64,000 nucleotides of DNA from Atriophallophorus winterbourni (taxonomy: Eukaryota; Platyhelminthes; Trematoda; Plagiorchiida; Microphallidae), in contig JACCGJ010019989.1 in the NCBI GenBank assembly GCA_013407085.1, positions 1 through 64,000 of the forward strand. The letters are read 5' to 3'. Positions 43,200 to 54,411 of this stretch are shown piece after piece (the stretch's first letter is position 1; each line of letters opens with the position of its first letter). A program made the position numbers and the translations under genes. The notes beneath the pieces were generated by a model that had not been told where the DNA came from, made no database searches, and saw only the letters and a list, made by a program, of their open reading frames with translations.

Positions 43200-45555
43200 T
43201 TGAGATTCAGTCTACCTATTCAAAGCAATGTTCATTTTCCTAGTTCAATTATTAGTTCTCCATTAATACATATTTTGTTCACTTTTTCTTCAAGTGAATT
43301 GCATCCTAAATATAATTTTTCAATTGCACTGTTTCTCAATTACAATCAATAGCTAAATCTAACGCTTCATCATAATGAAATGTAGAACAAACAAACATAA
43401 ACTCATCCAAACGACTCGAAAAAATGAATGAAATCTGATGCCAATATGTGACTGTTGAGTCAGATGTGAAATTTGACGATGCTCTGCCATTCGCCATTTT
43501 AAGGGGTGTCTTCATAGACTGAACTGTTCGTGAATGATGATTAAGTCGTGGGGTGGTATCCGATGTTTTATAGACAGTGCATACAATAGTGACGATGTTT
43601 ATCGAGGCCAGGTCGAAAGGGTTTCACCCGTTGAATGTTAACTACTCGTTACGTACAAAGAAACCAAGTGTTGGATAGAATAAAAACAGCTCGGTGGCGC
43701 TGGACTCAAAGGTGCTGGGAATATCAAATCAACCCTAACATCGGTGAAAGATCACATGTACACCTGGCTACGACGGCATTCATACGATTAGCACGGTGAA
43801 GTTAGTCCATCAAAATGCGGTCCTCTAAAGTCTGTTAAATTTAAAGCAAGCGCAGCACGAACGCCACCGCCGAGTAAAAGTTTGTGTATCACGTATTTTA
43901 CCGGAACAATCGCCTGGAAGTACAACCGTGGTCGCTTCTATGGTTCTATGAGAAAACATCTGAAAATAGTATAAATGAAACCAGTTTCCAATGCATCTAT
44001 GGAATAATTATGGCATGCTTTTTAGAGGTAGGCTATTCGCGGAGACCAATTGTTGATAAATTTCGGATACGGATGCTAATCACTTCGCTAAATGGAGGGT
44101 AGATTCGACGATGCTGGAAGTTTCAGGTCTAATCCACACTTTTATTAGCTACATCGGCAAAATAAGTGTTTGATTGCATTAATCTTTAAAGGCAAGAAAA
44201 ACCTATTCTTATGAAACTGCAGTGTAAAACATTTTTGCTCAATTGCTTTTCGCTACCATGTTCTTGCTAGTAGCCTTCACCTGGTTGAGAAAGCAATATC
44301 CGTTTTAGCGAATCTCAAAAAACGAGCGAGTGGTAAAGATTGAATTTCAAAACGATTTAGATAAAATCTCATGAAAGCGAAACTATAGCGTGTATTCGAG
44401 CTTAGTAAGTTTCAACATCGAAAATTTTAAATTTAATACCCTATATCAGTCGATGCATTCACCAGGAACCCTCTGTTTACTAACTTGGGACGAGATACGA
44501 AAGCTTTGCCAAAACCCACTTCATTTCAGCAACGAGAATGATAATTTGAGTATTGCTCAGATGGATCTAAATACGCGTGAGTAAACACATCGCTCTCCTC
44601 TTGAGATTTTACAAATTGTGGTTTCCTTCCCCGTTTCTAAAGATATTAATCCATTTTCCAGCAAACATAATCGAATTTCAATCCTTAACGCATTGATGAA
44701 GTCATCATCGGATATGACTTACATAACAAATGTTTTACTTGCCAGTAGATTCAATTAATTCAAAGACCAAGCAGATGAAGGTCTGTTAATATACAAATCC
44801 AATGAACGTATTAGGCCTTCAATGTGTTATGGAGATGTAATTATTTGCGAAAGAAATTCAACTGGACACTGGACCTTACATATCCCCGTATCCTTGTATA
44901 TGTCGTTGCAGTCTACGCTTTAATTATCTAGGAGTTGGGAACAATTTGACCTATCTCTTTATTCTAGCTTACAATTTACAAGCACTTCTATAATGTTCAC
45001 GTGGTGTTATCCAAGCATTTTATTCCAACAAAAAACCAGGATTCGAACGAGATATTTGATGGGCCATATATTTCTAACACAAAATTTACTGCCATTTTCA
45101 AAGAATTTTGTAGAAACCTAATTTCAGCTGGTACATTATTGACTCAATATACCCCACTGAGATCGCAGAGCAGTCCTGCTATCTAGCCCATGGCCAACGA
45201 AGAGGTGTCATGATAAATTAACGGATTAGTTACTACAAAGCCTTAAGCAAAAAGATCCAAATAAATGTTTGAGGTAGAAAGGGGACCTATGGATGATACA
45301 ATTCCGAAGAGCTAATGCTTATATGAACTATTTTAATGAACGCTTGATGAACCAATTGAGAGAAAGCTACTTGTATCCAAAGAAATGTCTCGTATATTAA
45401 AGTAGCGATTTTACCTGATCGTCAAGTTTGTCAATAGTACCCATAAGCTGCACAAATATACATATAAACTTCTGGAAAATGCAGAAAGACAACTTTTACC
45501 TCATGCACATGCGATCGAAAAGATCCCGTTAAGGCCTAAGCCATAAAATCAGGTT
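43200..45555. other. No recognised feature
   Basis: About 2.3 kb of AT-rich DNA. Open frames at 43884-44102, 44390-44584 and 45001-45186 show no motif that I recognise. Confidence 0.3.
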
Positions 45556-45559
45556 AGCT

Positions 45560-46990
45560 AAATCAATGTGCGCATCCTGTCCTGTTTAACACCTTGCTGT
45601 GCAAAGGCGTTCCGCAAAAATATGTCAACATACTACGTGCACTTTATGCTTATACATCCGGATACGTTAGGGCTTACAACGAACTCTCACCCAAATTCCA
45701 CACCACAAGTGGCGTCCGACAAGGATGCCCGATTTCTCCGTGTTTGTTCAATTTTGTAATTGATGCAATTATGGAATTGTGGAACGATGGTGCCCCAGCT
45801 TTCGGAGTTCACATAATGCCAGGCGTCAAGCTTCTCGACTTGGATTATGCTGATGATATAGTTCTGCTCTTCAACTCGTACACAGATGCACAGGTGATAC
45901 TAAACAAGCTATCTAGTATTGTCCCCGCATTTGGAATGCGTTTTGCACCCTTTAAGTGCAGTGTTCCGCTGCAGGACATCGACATATCGGACAACACTTT
46001 ATTACTTGACAATCAGGCACGTGAAATTGTACATCGTTTTACGTATCTCGGTAGTTGTATCAATAATTCTGCATCGTTAGATGACGAGGTTCGGCACGCA
46101 TTCTAAAGACCGTAGCATTCCCAACCTAGGTCACCTCTGGCGTCAGAAAAGGATGTCTCTGACTACTCAAGGGTAGATCTATAAAGCGACAGCGGGCTGT
46201 GTATTGTGGGTGCGAAACCTGGACCTTACGAGAGAACACATCAGTCTCCAAGTATGTGACACCGGTGTCTCCGACAGCATTATAGGAGTTAGCTGTTACA
46301 TCGTATGCGCACCGTGCTCTCGAAATAAGTTGTTCGGTAGTAATGTTGATATAGAGAAGCAGATCAACCTGCATAGGTTACGCTGATTGGGTCACGTTTT
46401 ACGGATGCCGGACCACCGACTTCCGAAACGGAATCTTTTTGCGACGTCAAATCCTGATTGGCGTAAATCTCGGGGTGGCGAAACCGTCACATGGCATTGG
46501 CAGTTAAAAACCCTTACTAGTACCCTTTCCAAAGTAGGCGCAGCGCGTCTTCCAGGCTTGTCCCCGCGATCAGATATCGCAGTAGTTAGTTACGCTTCAG
46601 GATATGTCCCGAAACCGTGTTCAATAGCGGTCTTGCACTAAGCATCTTCTTGGAGTGTTTGCTTAACCTTTTATGTTGTCAAGCGGAGTGACGAGAAAAG
46701 CTTATTATAATGCATGGCAGTGAAAGCCGCAAGGAAGCTGCCGTGCTGATGTTGCTCTACTCGTTCACGAAACTTGTTTGAATGCATGTTCTATTCGAGG
46801 TGTAGGCACCTCTTCCCAGTTTGTTTGTGCTTACTCTTCTATAGAAGCCGTAGCAATTTAAGTCCCACTCTTCCCCATCTTTTAGGATTTTTCTTTTCCA
46901 TGGTTGCATGGCAGTTAAGCATTCGGTACGTGCTACTGGTGTAATGCTGTCTTTAACGATGATGATAATGATGAATGTGCGCATCGGGAT
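45560..46990 (+). mobile_element. RTE-type LINE, palm to 3' end (5' truncated)
   Basis: The open frame at 45594-46106 is the reverse transcriptase palm: TSGVRQGCPISPCLFNFVID and LDLDYADDIVLLFNS, with the catalytic DD intact, then FGMRFAPFKC and FTYLGSCINN. It resembles schistosome RTE elements. After 46106 the frame is broken; LGHVLRMPDHRLPKRNLF and LKTLTSTLSKVGAARLPG (46387-46560) are its C-terminus. A non-coding 3' region (about 46640-46985) ends in GAT-rich repeats (GATGATGATAATGATGAATG). Part of this 3' region recurs at 14064-14205. Confidence 0.85.
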
Positions 46991-46999
46991 GCAATGAAA

Positions 47000-47470
47000 C
47001 CGATTACTGCGATGATTATCAGGCATTCTGAATGACCATGCCTGCTGATTCCCAAATTTACCGAAACAGAATCAATATCACAAATGTTGCAGAAAGAATC
47101 TGTGAGATTATATTGCAAAATCAACTATCCACGTGGATAATGTCCGTTGGAAACCGAATGAAATAATAGGAAGGAAACAGCAGAAAGCTAAGCGAACGGA
47201 GGCGCCGCATAAGAAGAAGAACGAGAGATAATTTATAGAATAGGAATGTTGTACAGAATGAAAGAAATCTGGCTTAATGAGGACTGCACGTACGGCAAGT
47301 ATTATTTGGTGAACACGTGCCGACGTTAGCCCAGCGGTGCATGGAAAAGTGAGCATTTGTGTGTGTCTGAAATTATGCCGGTGCATAGTTGAAAGACGCG
47401 CTACAACTGTCATGTATAATGAGCACTTTCGATGCGTGAAAGTCTCAGCATAGATCGACGCCGATTCATT
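47000..47470. other. Spacer below the tropomyosin-like gene
   Basis: Would include the 3' UTR of the minus-strand gene ending at 47471. No unambiguous polyadenylation signal is seen. Confidence 0.3.
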
Positions 47471-47553
47471 TCAAATTGACTCCAATTCTGAACAAATGTG
47501 CTCAAATTCTTTCTTCAACGCTTCATTCGCCCGGTGTTCCACGGCTAAATCCT
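47471..47553 (-). CDS. Tropomyosin-like gene, exon 8 (terminal)
   Basis: Acceptor CGAATTTCAG precedes it; the first two bases complete a Glu codon. It encodes DLAVEHRANEALKKEFEHIC then SELESI and TGA at 47473-47471. Confidence 0.7.
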
Positions 47554-49542
47554 CTGAAATTCGTAAGGAGAATGAGAACATGTTGTGTACAGCTTACCTT
47601 TACAGCCCGCAATCAGCCGGTCTAAACGAACAATTTCTCTTCGGGAGTGATCAAGTGTATCAGTGACCTTGTTGTAAAAAGAATGAAAAAGGTTAGCACC
47701 GTCTTTCTATTAATGGCACAAGAACAAGATGCACCAGTTGCGAAAGTAAAAGTTACAAATTAACCAATGTATTGTGGTGCTCACATCCCCATCCCTTACA
47801 CACCAATACCGGTTTCAGGCTGTTTGCCATCGTCAGGCGGAGACAGTAAGATCAGCCGATATTGTTTTGAACTTAGAACTTGAGTCCGTTACCGGAACAA
47901 TGTTTCATAGGTCAGTGCACGTGTGCATACAGATGTTCAACGAGGAGAGCTAGGGACACTTGAGCATACATTCCAGAAACAACACGATCGATTCATCAAA
48001 CAATACCACGGTGCACACACGCTAAACACCACACACCAAGCAGGCATGCTCACGTTGCAGAGAAAGAGAGAAAATAGAAAGAAAAAACGCGCACATAAAG
48101 TACATTAATCAACGAAATAAAATTTGTGAATGCAAAGCCAGTAAAACCGTGTCCAATATTGATATTTACAAATCATCGCCATACAAGTGATGGCTGATTT
48201 GGTTCAGATCAGTATGAACACAACTATCGCTAAAAATGCAATGATGCAGAAAAATAGCTTAATTAGAGATGGAATATGCGAACGAAATATGGGTTGTGAA
48301 ATTAAAAATGTTGTGAAGTTGTGGTAAATGGCTAAATGCTAAAAGGAATTTAGAGTACGATCTGTACATGGGACAGTTACACAATAATTAGGACGACTAT
48401 GGTTAAACAGGTGCTCATGCGGTTGTATTGTTTACAGCATGTTAAATGTGAGCACAAATAGTTGACATCGACCGGAAGGAATTAGGCGGAGGAAACATCG
48501 TCGAAAAAGTTTCACTATTATCGAAAAGTCACTATTTGCTTTCTAATATCTGTCTAGGGCTTGGCAACCTGAAAGTATCTTCGCCCACCTACAGTCTCTG
48601 TCTGTGCGGCACATTGTTTAGATCAGGCTTTTGCTTTCATACATACATACGTGTCGAGTCTTTAGTACGGAGATCAGCTACACTAAAATAAGCTCTTAAT
48701 TCATGTTGATGAGGGTTGAATCCAGGGATACCACACGTTCTTATAGTTATTTATCTATTTTACAGCATTTATAGAATATTGCGCATAAATGAAGGTAGCG
48801 AAACAACATACACAACATTAGGGTTGAGAACTTTGTTGCATTATTTACTACGGATTCAAAAGATATTACTGTCCTTCATAAAAATGATTAGGAGTATAAG
48901 ACCAAAATCTATCCACGTATCATTCTGCACTATTCATTAACTACATACATATTCTTACGTACGCAATCTAGCGGAAGTTCAATTGCCATTCATAATTTAT
49001 CGTAATTTAAAAGACCACGAAACTGACCTTTTCCAAATTCTGCTGGAATTCCCTCAACTGTGTTTCTAGATGTTCAATTTGGTCATCCTACAAGAAAAAT
49101 GAATAAACATTTTTATCAGCGGATTCAAAGTGATAGGGCAAAAGACACCGAGCATGCTATTTTGGCTCAAATTGACCACTCATTTCAATGTATTGATACG
49201 TGATACGTGTTGTATAATTGCGCGAAACGTTAGATGAAGGTAGCGATTCGAAATTTACAAGCACAGTGCAGTGGAAGGGTGGTTACATTGAGATAATCTT
49301 AGAGTGGCCTTCGAAATTTTGCATCAAATGTGCGTTCAAATGAACGATATCAGTAAAAACGATTTTTCGCAATTCATTTCATCCACCACAAATGAACGCA
49401 AATTTTGAGGCATAGCTTAAAAAACTCAAACTTTATTTGCAATAATGCTGACTAGCTCAAGTTAGATTTGTAAAAAGAGAAAAATACAAAAGATTTTATT
49501 ACAGGTGGCCATCTGTTTGCAGAATTGCAGATCGGTGAACGA

Positions 49543-49592
<50 letters not shown>

Positions 49593-52500
49593 GTGGATGT
49601 GTGTGTGTTTGTGTACGTTTTAAAAACACAAGCGAAAACATGCAACGTTCCGCTGGGTGGAATTGGAAATCCGTGGAGCTGAAGTGTTATATTCTTACAA
49701 AACAAGTTATGATATTAAATGTAGATAGGGGAAACAGATGCATCAGGTAATAACTTTTACCTCAGTGACAACACGACCCTATGAAATGAATAATTCAAGA
49801 GTATATGAATGTACAATTGAGGGGCAAAAATCATTTCAAATTTAAAGCCTTAGATTATGCAATGGGAATGGAGAAAGCTATATTATTATTGTAAAATTGA
49901 TGGTGATTTTATATGGTTTGCTAGGATTTACGTATGGGAAAAGTAGAACGGTTGCGGACATGCATACTTGTAAGATAAAATAATGAAGGTGACTGATAGG
50001 CCAAGGATCGACGTCAACTACTATTTAATTCAAGCAAGCTATCACAACCGAGCTTAGCAAAGCAAGACCGGTAAACCTAGCCTCCGAAAACCGAGGATCC
50101 TGCAGGCGGATAAGTCTTGGTGTTACTGGCACCATTTAAATATTCGCAAAATATCTATTTGAAAAATCTGTTGATCAAGCACTGGCATTGAACCGATCTT
50201 TTTATCGTTAGGCGAGCTAATATCAAATGCCTGCATTTTATGAGATCGACAGAGAGTAGATTGCGACACAGACTGCGCAATTCGAACAATCTTTGACACC
50301 CGAGCGCTCAAGAGCACTATCCGTAGATTCATCTACTGAAAACTGAGAATTGCTTAAAATTACAGACGCCGACTCGCTCTATCTACTCACACTCCAAAAC
50401 TTCGAACAAGCGACTGGTTTTAAGCCTAATCTTTCGTGCAGTTCAGGGTAAGGAATGGTCAGCATTTCTGAAGTTGAGAGGAATACTAACCAATGAAAAT
50501 TGACGTTCTCTAAGGGCGGTGAAAAATTATGTTCGCGGACCAAAATCGGCCTCGGTATCTAAAAAGCTGTAACGAGCCAATTACTCAACTAAATTTAAAA
50601 CAACACTTATCATGTCACTAATTATAAAAATCTGATTGACAACCAAATGGGGATGGAAAGATGGGTTGAGGAATTATCTTCTTAGCTATAAATCATGGTT
50701 TGACAGCGTGATTTAATACTGTTGAGCGTTTACCAACAACCAAACAACCAGATACTACTCCACTAGACGATCGAACGCTTAGATTGAAGGAAGGCACCAG
50801 GAGACTAAAAACACTGTAGTACAGCTTCAATACATAATACTCAATAGCTTCTTGAGTGCTTGCAAGAGGATGTGTTACACAAAAGATGCGAGATATCAAA
50901 ATCATCATGTTTCTCGTTAATAATTATGATAGACTTGACTGCGACAATCACGAAGAAATATGTATCTCAAACGTTGTCAACAGTTATGGCTACAGAAATG
51001 AGCTGATAGTTTACTCCGAGTCTCAGGGTGGCTCCCGGAAGGGAATGTAAATCGTAGACCCGATTTTCTTTCTGAAAAGATTTTGAGAAATTTGCCGTGA
51101 ACAGCGCGAGTCATTGAAAGTTGTTTTTATCGATTTACCGGAGGCATTCGCTAAAGTTATCAGGGTGCCTTTTAAAATGCTCGCAATTATATGCGCCCTC
51201 CTTCCGATCTGACACGATGGATTCAGTACATTCAAAAAAGTATGTGATTTTGACACATACTTTTCAGAGATGTATATAATCTACATTTGAATTACAGTTT
51301 GGGGATGAGCACTCAAAATAACAACCTAAGGATGCGCTGTGATGTCAAAACTTTTGACCTAAGCCGCCTCAGAACACAGGTGCGAAATGTGCTAATCCTT
51401 GATCTGTTGTTCGCCGCAAATGCAATGCATTGCTCATTTGCAAGAGCAGTTTCAGTTCTTAACAGACTACTTTTCGTCGGAATACGAAGATTTAGTCTGA
51501 CAATCACCATTAATAGAAACAATGTCGACAGTCAATGGACTGCATCGCCTCCCATAACCACGGTTGAAAAGTTTCAGTGAATCAGTACATCACTTCAGAT
51601 ATTTTGCTTCGCTAGATACTGAGATTCATAAGCGGATTCATATAGCAATTTTCAAATTGTTCTGGTTGTAATCTCGTGTCTAGCGGGACGGCAAGCATGC
51701 CACGAAAATGAAAATGATTATATACAGCAAGCGCGTACTGAATGCATTTTCAAATCACAACAAAACCTCAACCAACTACGTAAAACACAAATAGAAGCTA
51801 AATGCATTTTCATTAACGAAGGATCTCTCGCATCTTGAACATATAATGTATGTACAAAGTAACAAATGCACAATCGCTTTCTAAAGCTAGTCTATAGAGC
51901 GTGTTCATCCCGCTACGACAGAATCGCCTACCTAGGTTGGCCCGTGCGCATGGAAAGCGAAGCGGTCGTATTCAGAAAAATATACCCCATAGAGTTTAAA
52001 TTAACTTGTGAGCTAAGAATAGGTTTGCAAACGAGATATGAAAGTTCTTGATATTGATCGTACGGAAGGACTTGCTCATGCCCTTTCACTTTAAAAGCAG
52101 TGTGAAGAGTCACCTTCAAGCTCACGTACAGCAGATATTGACTTCGGCTGCTGAACGTAGTCAACACCCAAATTACGCTGATTAACCAAGTGCTATTTAA
52201 AGTTAACTCCGCGGAAAAATTGTCTCCCGAATAAGACTATTGAACCATTTAAAAAGCGGTACAGTATGGAATAGAAATGTACAATAATGTTTGACATCAG
52301 CCAAGGGTCAACAAAAATAGGATCATAAAGCTGAATATTGTCAACATAAGATCTCCAACAGTCTATCAAAATTCAGAAAACGAAAGGCTTAGCGGAATAA
52401 ACAGAATATATGGTGGCCGAGTAAAATTGTATTTTAACCGTTTCCAGTAAAAAACATCATAATTCTTACACCCAAAGAACAAATACGTGAAAATATCACT

Positions 52501-53659
52501 ATGAACAAAATTTACTAGACAAACATTTCACGTCTCATATTAACAAATGCATTTCGCACAAATGCGTGATTGTGTTATACTTCAGACCTGTAAATATAAC
52601 GCGGTGGTAACTGGATTAGTGAGATGTAATGGGTAATTTCCCGTGACGCTACTTTAATTATTGTCTTTTTCAGTCTTTGGATAAAACAAGAACCATTGGT
52701 TATTGCCAATGTTTTTATACTTTTCAACAAGCGATTTCACATATACTAATACGGTCATTTATTGGACCACAGCTGGCTGAGGACCATTATCACGCAATTA
52801 CTATCAATGACTATCAATATTGTCAAGAAAGTCTTATTGAGTTGAAAACCCTAATTATTCTGAAAGTTTTTCGAATGGCATATAATACTTTGGCTTACAT
52901 TAGAATTATAATTAGATCTACTAAATGGAAGTATCATTCTAAATTTACGTGGAAAATCTCAGAAAACAAGCTGCTCAATCAAGTGTTTGCATCACTGAAT
53001 TGCGAATAGGTTAGAATTAATGATGATTAAAACTCACTGGAGCGCTGAGTGGATCAACTTTGTTCCATGCATCCTTAATTTTGGAATGTTGCATCTCAAG
53101 TTTTGAAACCTCGCTAAAATTCGACTAATATATAATATTGCGATACCTTTCTAATGCTACAGCTCTATCCTCTTTCCGCTTTCTTTCAGCTTGAACTTGT
53201 TGCAAATGGATCACTGTCTAAAAAAATCGAATTGCCAAAAAGAATACCTCATTGTACTGAGCACCGAGTGAGCATAATTCCTCTCTTTTTTTCATCAACT
53301 CTGCTTCTAAAGCTTCCTCTGAAAATTCGCCACCGGGTGAGCGCGGAATTTCACTAAAAGATGAACAAAAAATGTTTTACTTTGGCGTAGAAGTCAAACG
53401 TTTTTCCTGAAGCTTCAGCTGTGATTCAATAGCGGATAAACGCTTCAAAGACGATTCAATTTTTAACTTCAACAATTTTTCCGAAGAGATGAGACTTTGG
53501 ATTTCATATTGTGACTACATATTATATCAAAATAAATCAAAGTACTGTGTCATTCAATGCCTTCATTTTGCGAATTTCCGCATCCTTATTTGATAATTCT
53601 TCGGAAAGATCATTCTCTTCAATTTTGAGAGCGTTAAACTTTTGCTTTAACGAGTCCAT
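47471..53659 (-). CDS. Tropomyosin-like coiled-coil protein, 8 exons
   Basis: Eight minus-strand exons: 53659-53546, 53514-53381, 53353-53248, 53217-53147, 53113-53038, 49087-49028, 47667-47598 and 47553-47471. Every intron is GT-AG, every junction keeps phase, and the total is 714 nt (237 residues plus stop). Introns are 31, 27, 30, 33, 3950, 1360 and 44 nt. The protein starts MDSLKQKFNALKIEEND, is almost entirely charged heptad sequence (for example DDQIEHLETQLREFQQNLEK), has one Pro-containing break (STPNEIPRSPGG, made by exons 2-3), and ends FEHICSELESI. The start and end resemble those of tropomyosin (actin-binding coiled coil, usually 248-284 residues), but the middle is diverged, so the family call is tentative. 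The exon model itself is strong. The large introns hold an antisense RTE fragment, a SINE-like copy and a hammerhead-like motif. Confidence 0.72.
47598..47667 (-). CDS. Tropomyosin-like gene, exon 7
   Basis: Acceptor TTTTACAACAAG, donor AAAG/GTAAGC. Encodes VTDTLDHSRREIVRLDRLIA and GCK plus one base. The 44-nt intron to exon 8 follows. Confidence 0.7.
47755..47860 (-). repeat. Repeat with hammerhead-like core in intron 6
   Basis: Minus strand: GTCTCCGC, CTGACGA (47836-47830), GGC-AAACA-GCC hairpin, GAAA (47816-47813), then CCGGTATTGG. Same layout as at 19592-19538, and on the same strand as the surrounding gene. The base expected at the cleavage position looks like G here, which would block cleavage. 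Confidence 0.4.
47865..48535. other. Intron 6 sequence, nothing recognised
   Basis: AT-rich intron sequence between the hammerhead-like repeat and a SINE-like copy. An open frame at 47923-48108 has no known motif. Confidence 0.4.
48538..48652 (+). mobile_element. SINE-like short element in intron 6
   Basis: AATATCTGTCTAGGGCTTGG, CCTGAAAGTATCTTCGCCCA and GATCAGGCTTTTGCTTTCAT, followed by the tail ACATACATACG. It is the only copy found right of 27.4 kb. Confidence 0.7.
49028..49087 (-). CDS. Tropomyosin-like gene, exon 6
   Basis: Acceptor TTTTTCTTGTAG, donor AAG/GTCAGT. Exactly 20 codons, phase 0 at both ends, with regular heptads. Confidence 0.72.
49544..49614. repeat. (AT)n then (GT)n microsatellite
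   Basis: About 46 nt of alternating A/T (49544-49589) followed after a short gap by a GT-rich run. Lies in intron 5 of the tropomyosin-like gene. Confidence 0.95.
49620..50985. other. Intron 5 sequence, nothing recognised
   Basis: AT-rich; open frames at 50123-50332 and 50693-51050 have no known motif apart from the RTE match starting near 50990. Confidence 0.35.
50990..51600 (+). mobile_element. RTE-like LINE fragment, reverse transcriptase
   Basis: GGSRKGM, VVFIDLPEAFAKVIRVPFKM and, in another frame, FDLSRLRTQVRNVLILDLLF then FAANAMHCSF correspond to the QxGFRKGRS, FIDLTKAFDKVNR and FADDAA regions of the family also seen at 10780-11640. The FADD catalytic pair has become FAAN, and stops interrupt the frame. 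It lies antisense inside intron 5. Confidence 0.65.
51605..53037. other. Intron 5 sequence, nothing firmly recognised
   Basis: Plus-strand open frames at 51866-52051 and 52677-53009 show no motif. The second follows a CAG that could mimic an acceptor but overlaps the antisense gene's intron. Confidence 0.35.
53038..53113 (-). CDS. Tropomyosin-like gene, exon 5
   Basis: Acceptor TCGAATTTTAG, donor CCA/GTGAGT. One base completes a Ser codon, then EVSKLEMQHSKIKDAWNKVD and PLSAP. Confidence 0.72.
53147..53217 (-). CDS. Tropomyosin-like gene, exon 4
   Basis: Acceptor CGATTTTTTTAG, donor AG/GTATCG. Encodes TVIHLQQVQAERKRKEDRAV and ALE plus two bases. Confidence 0.72.
53248..53353 (-). CDS. Tropomyosin-like gene, exon 3
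   Basis: Acceptor GTTCATCTTTTAG, donor GAG/GTATTC. One base completes an Asn codon, then EIPRSPGGEFSEEALEAELM and onward to GAQYNE. Confidence 0.72.
53381..53514 (-). CDS. Tropomyosin-like gene, exon 2
   Basis: Acceptor ATAATATGTAG, donor AA/GTAAAA. Starts at a codon boundary with SQYEIQSLISSEKLLKLKIE and ends LTSTP plus two bases. The following intron is 27 nt. Confidence 0.72.
53546..53659 (-). CDS. Tropomyosin-like gene, exon 1
   Basis: ATG at 53659-53657 in good context (AAAATGG). Encodes 38 residues starting MDSLKQKFNALKIEENDLSE and ending KALNDT; donor ACA/GTACTT. The start is chosen for its resemblance to tropomyosin's MDxxKKKMxAMK opening. Confidence 0.7.
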
Positions 53660-54411
53660 TTTAATACATAATTTTCATAAACCCGCCTCTAAAACGTTAA
53701 TGTATAAATGATGTGAATGTACGACAATTTAATCGACGAAAGTGAATGATTACCTGATGAAACATTATTAGGAGTTTTATTGAAATTTTATAGGAGTTAT
53801 CTCATTTACCGTCATTTTTTGGAGCCAACTATGTTGGCTGAGCAAAATATTACAGTACATGATTATATCAGTTCAGTTCAGTTCAGTAGGCACAGGACAG
53901 TAAGTGGCTGACAAGCCAATCGAGCCTCCAGAATTTTTTCTGGTGGAAAGCTGCGAAAAAGCACCCACCACTGCCAAAGGGTCAATCATTTTTTTCCGTG
54001 TGGAAACTCTGATGGTCGTAGGACTAGGAGAATGTAGTTGGGGGAGCACTGAGCTATAATCGATGCACTGTCAAAAGGTAATTTTTTTCTTCTATGTTTG
54101 CAATCTCTGGTGATCGCGGTGCCAGGCGCTGTAGTAGTAGGATAGTAGTAGGACAGCAACGTGCAATTATTGATGCTGGAAAAAGGAAAAGTCAGTTTCT
54201 CCTCACCAGCACGGTGAGAGGTCAGCTGATGGAGAATCAAGAATAAGAAGATGCTCTAAAATTGCTACAGTAAGAGCGAGCAAAATGGAGGACAACCTGA
54301 GCATGGTAATCATAGGATGTAATCAGAGAATAACTTACACCAGTCACGGTCTAAACCCTGCTTGAAAGTTGAGACGGAACTACAGGTGATAAGTTCTTCA
54401 GGGAGCTTGTT

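Noticed and set aside
49505..49750. Opposed open frames across the AT microsatellite
   Set aside because: Both frames consist largely of IYIYIY encoded by the (AT)n run; low-complexity artefact.
52677..53009. 110-codon plus-strand frame after a CAG
   Set aside because: Lies within intron 5 of the antisense tropomyosin-like gene, with no motif recognised.
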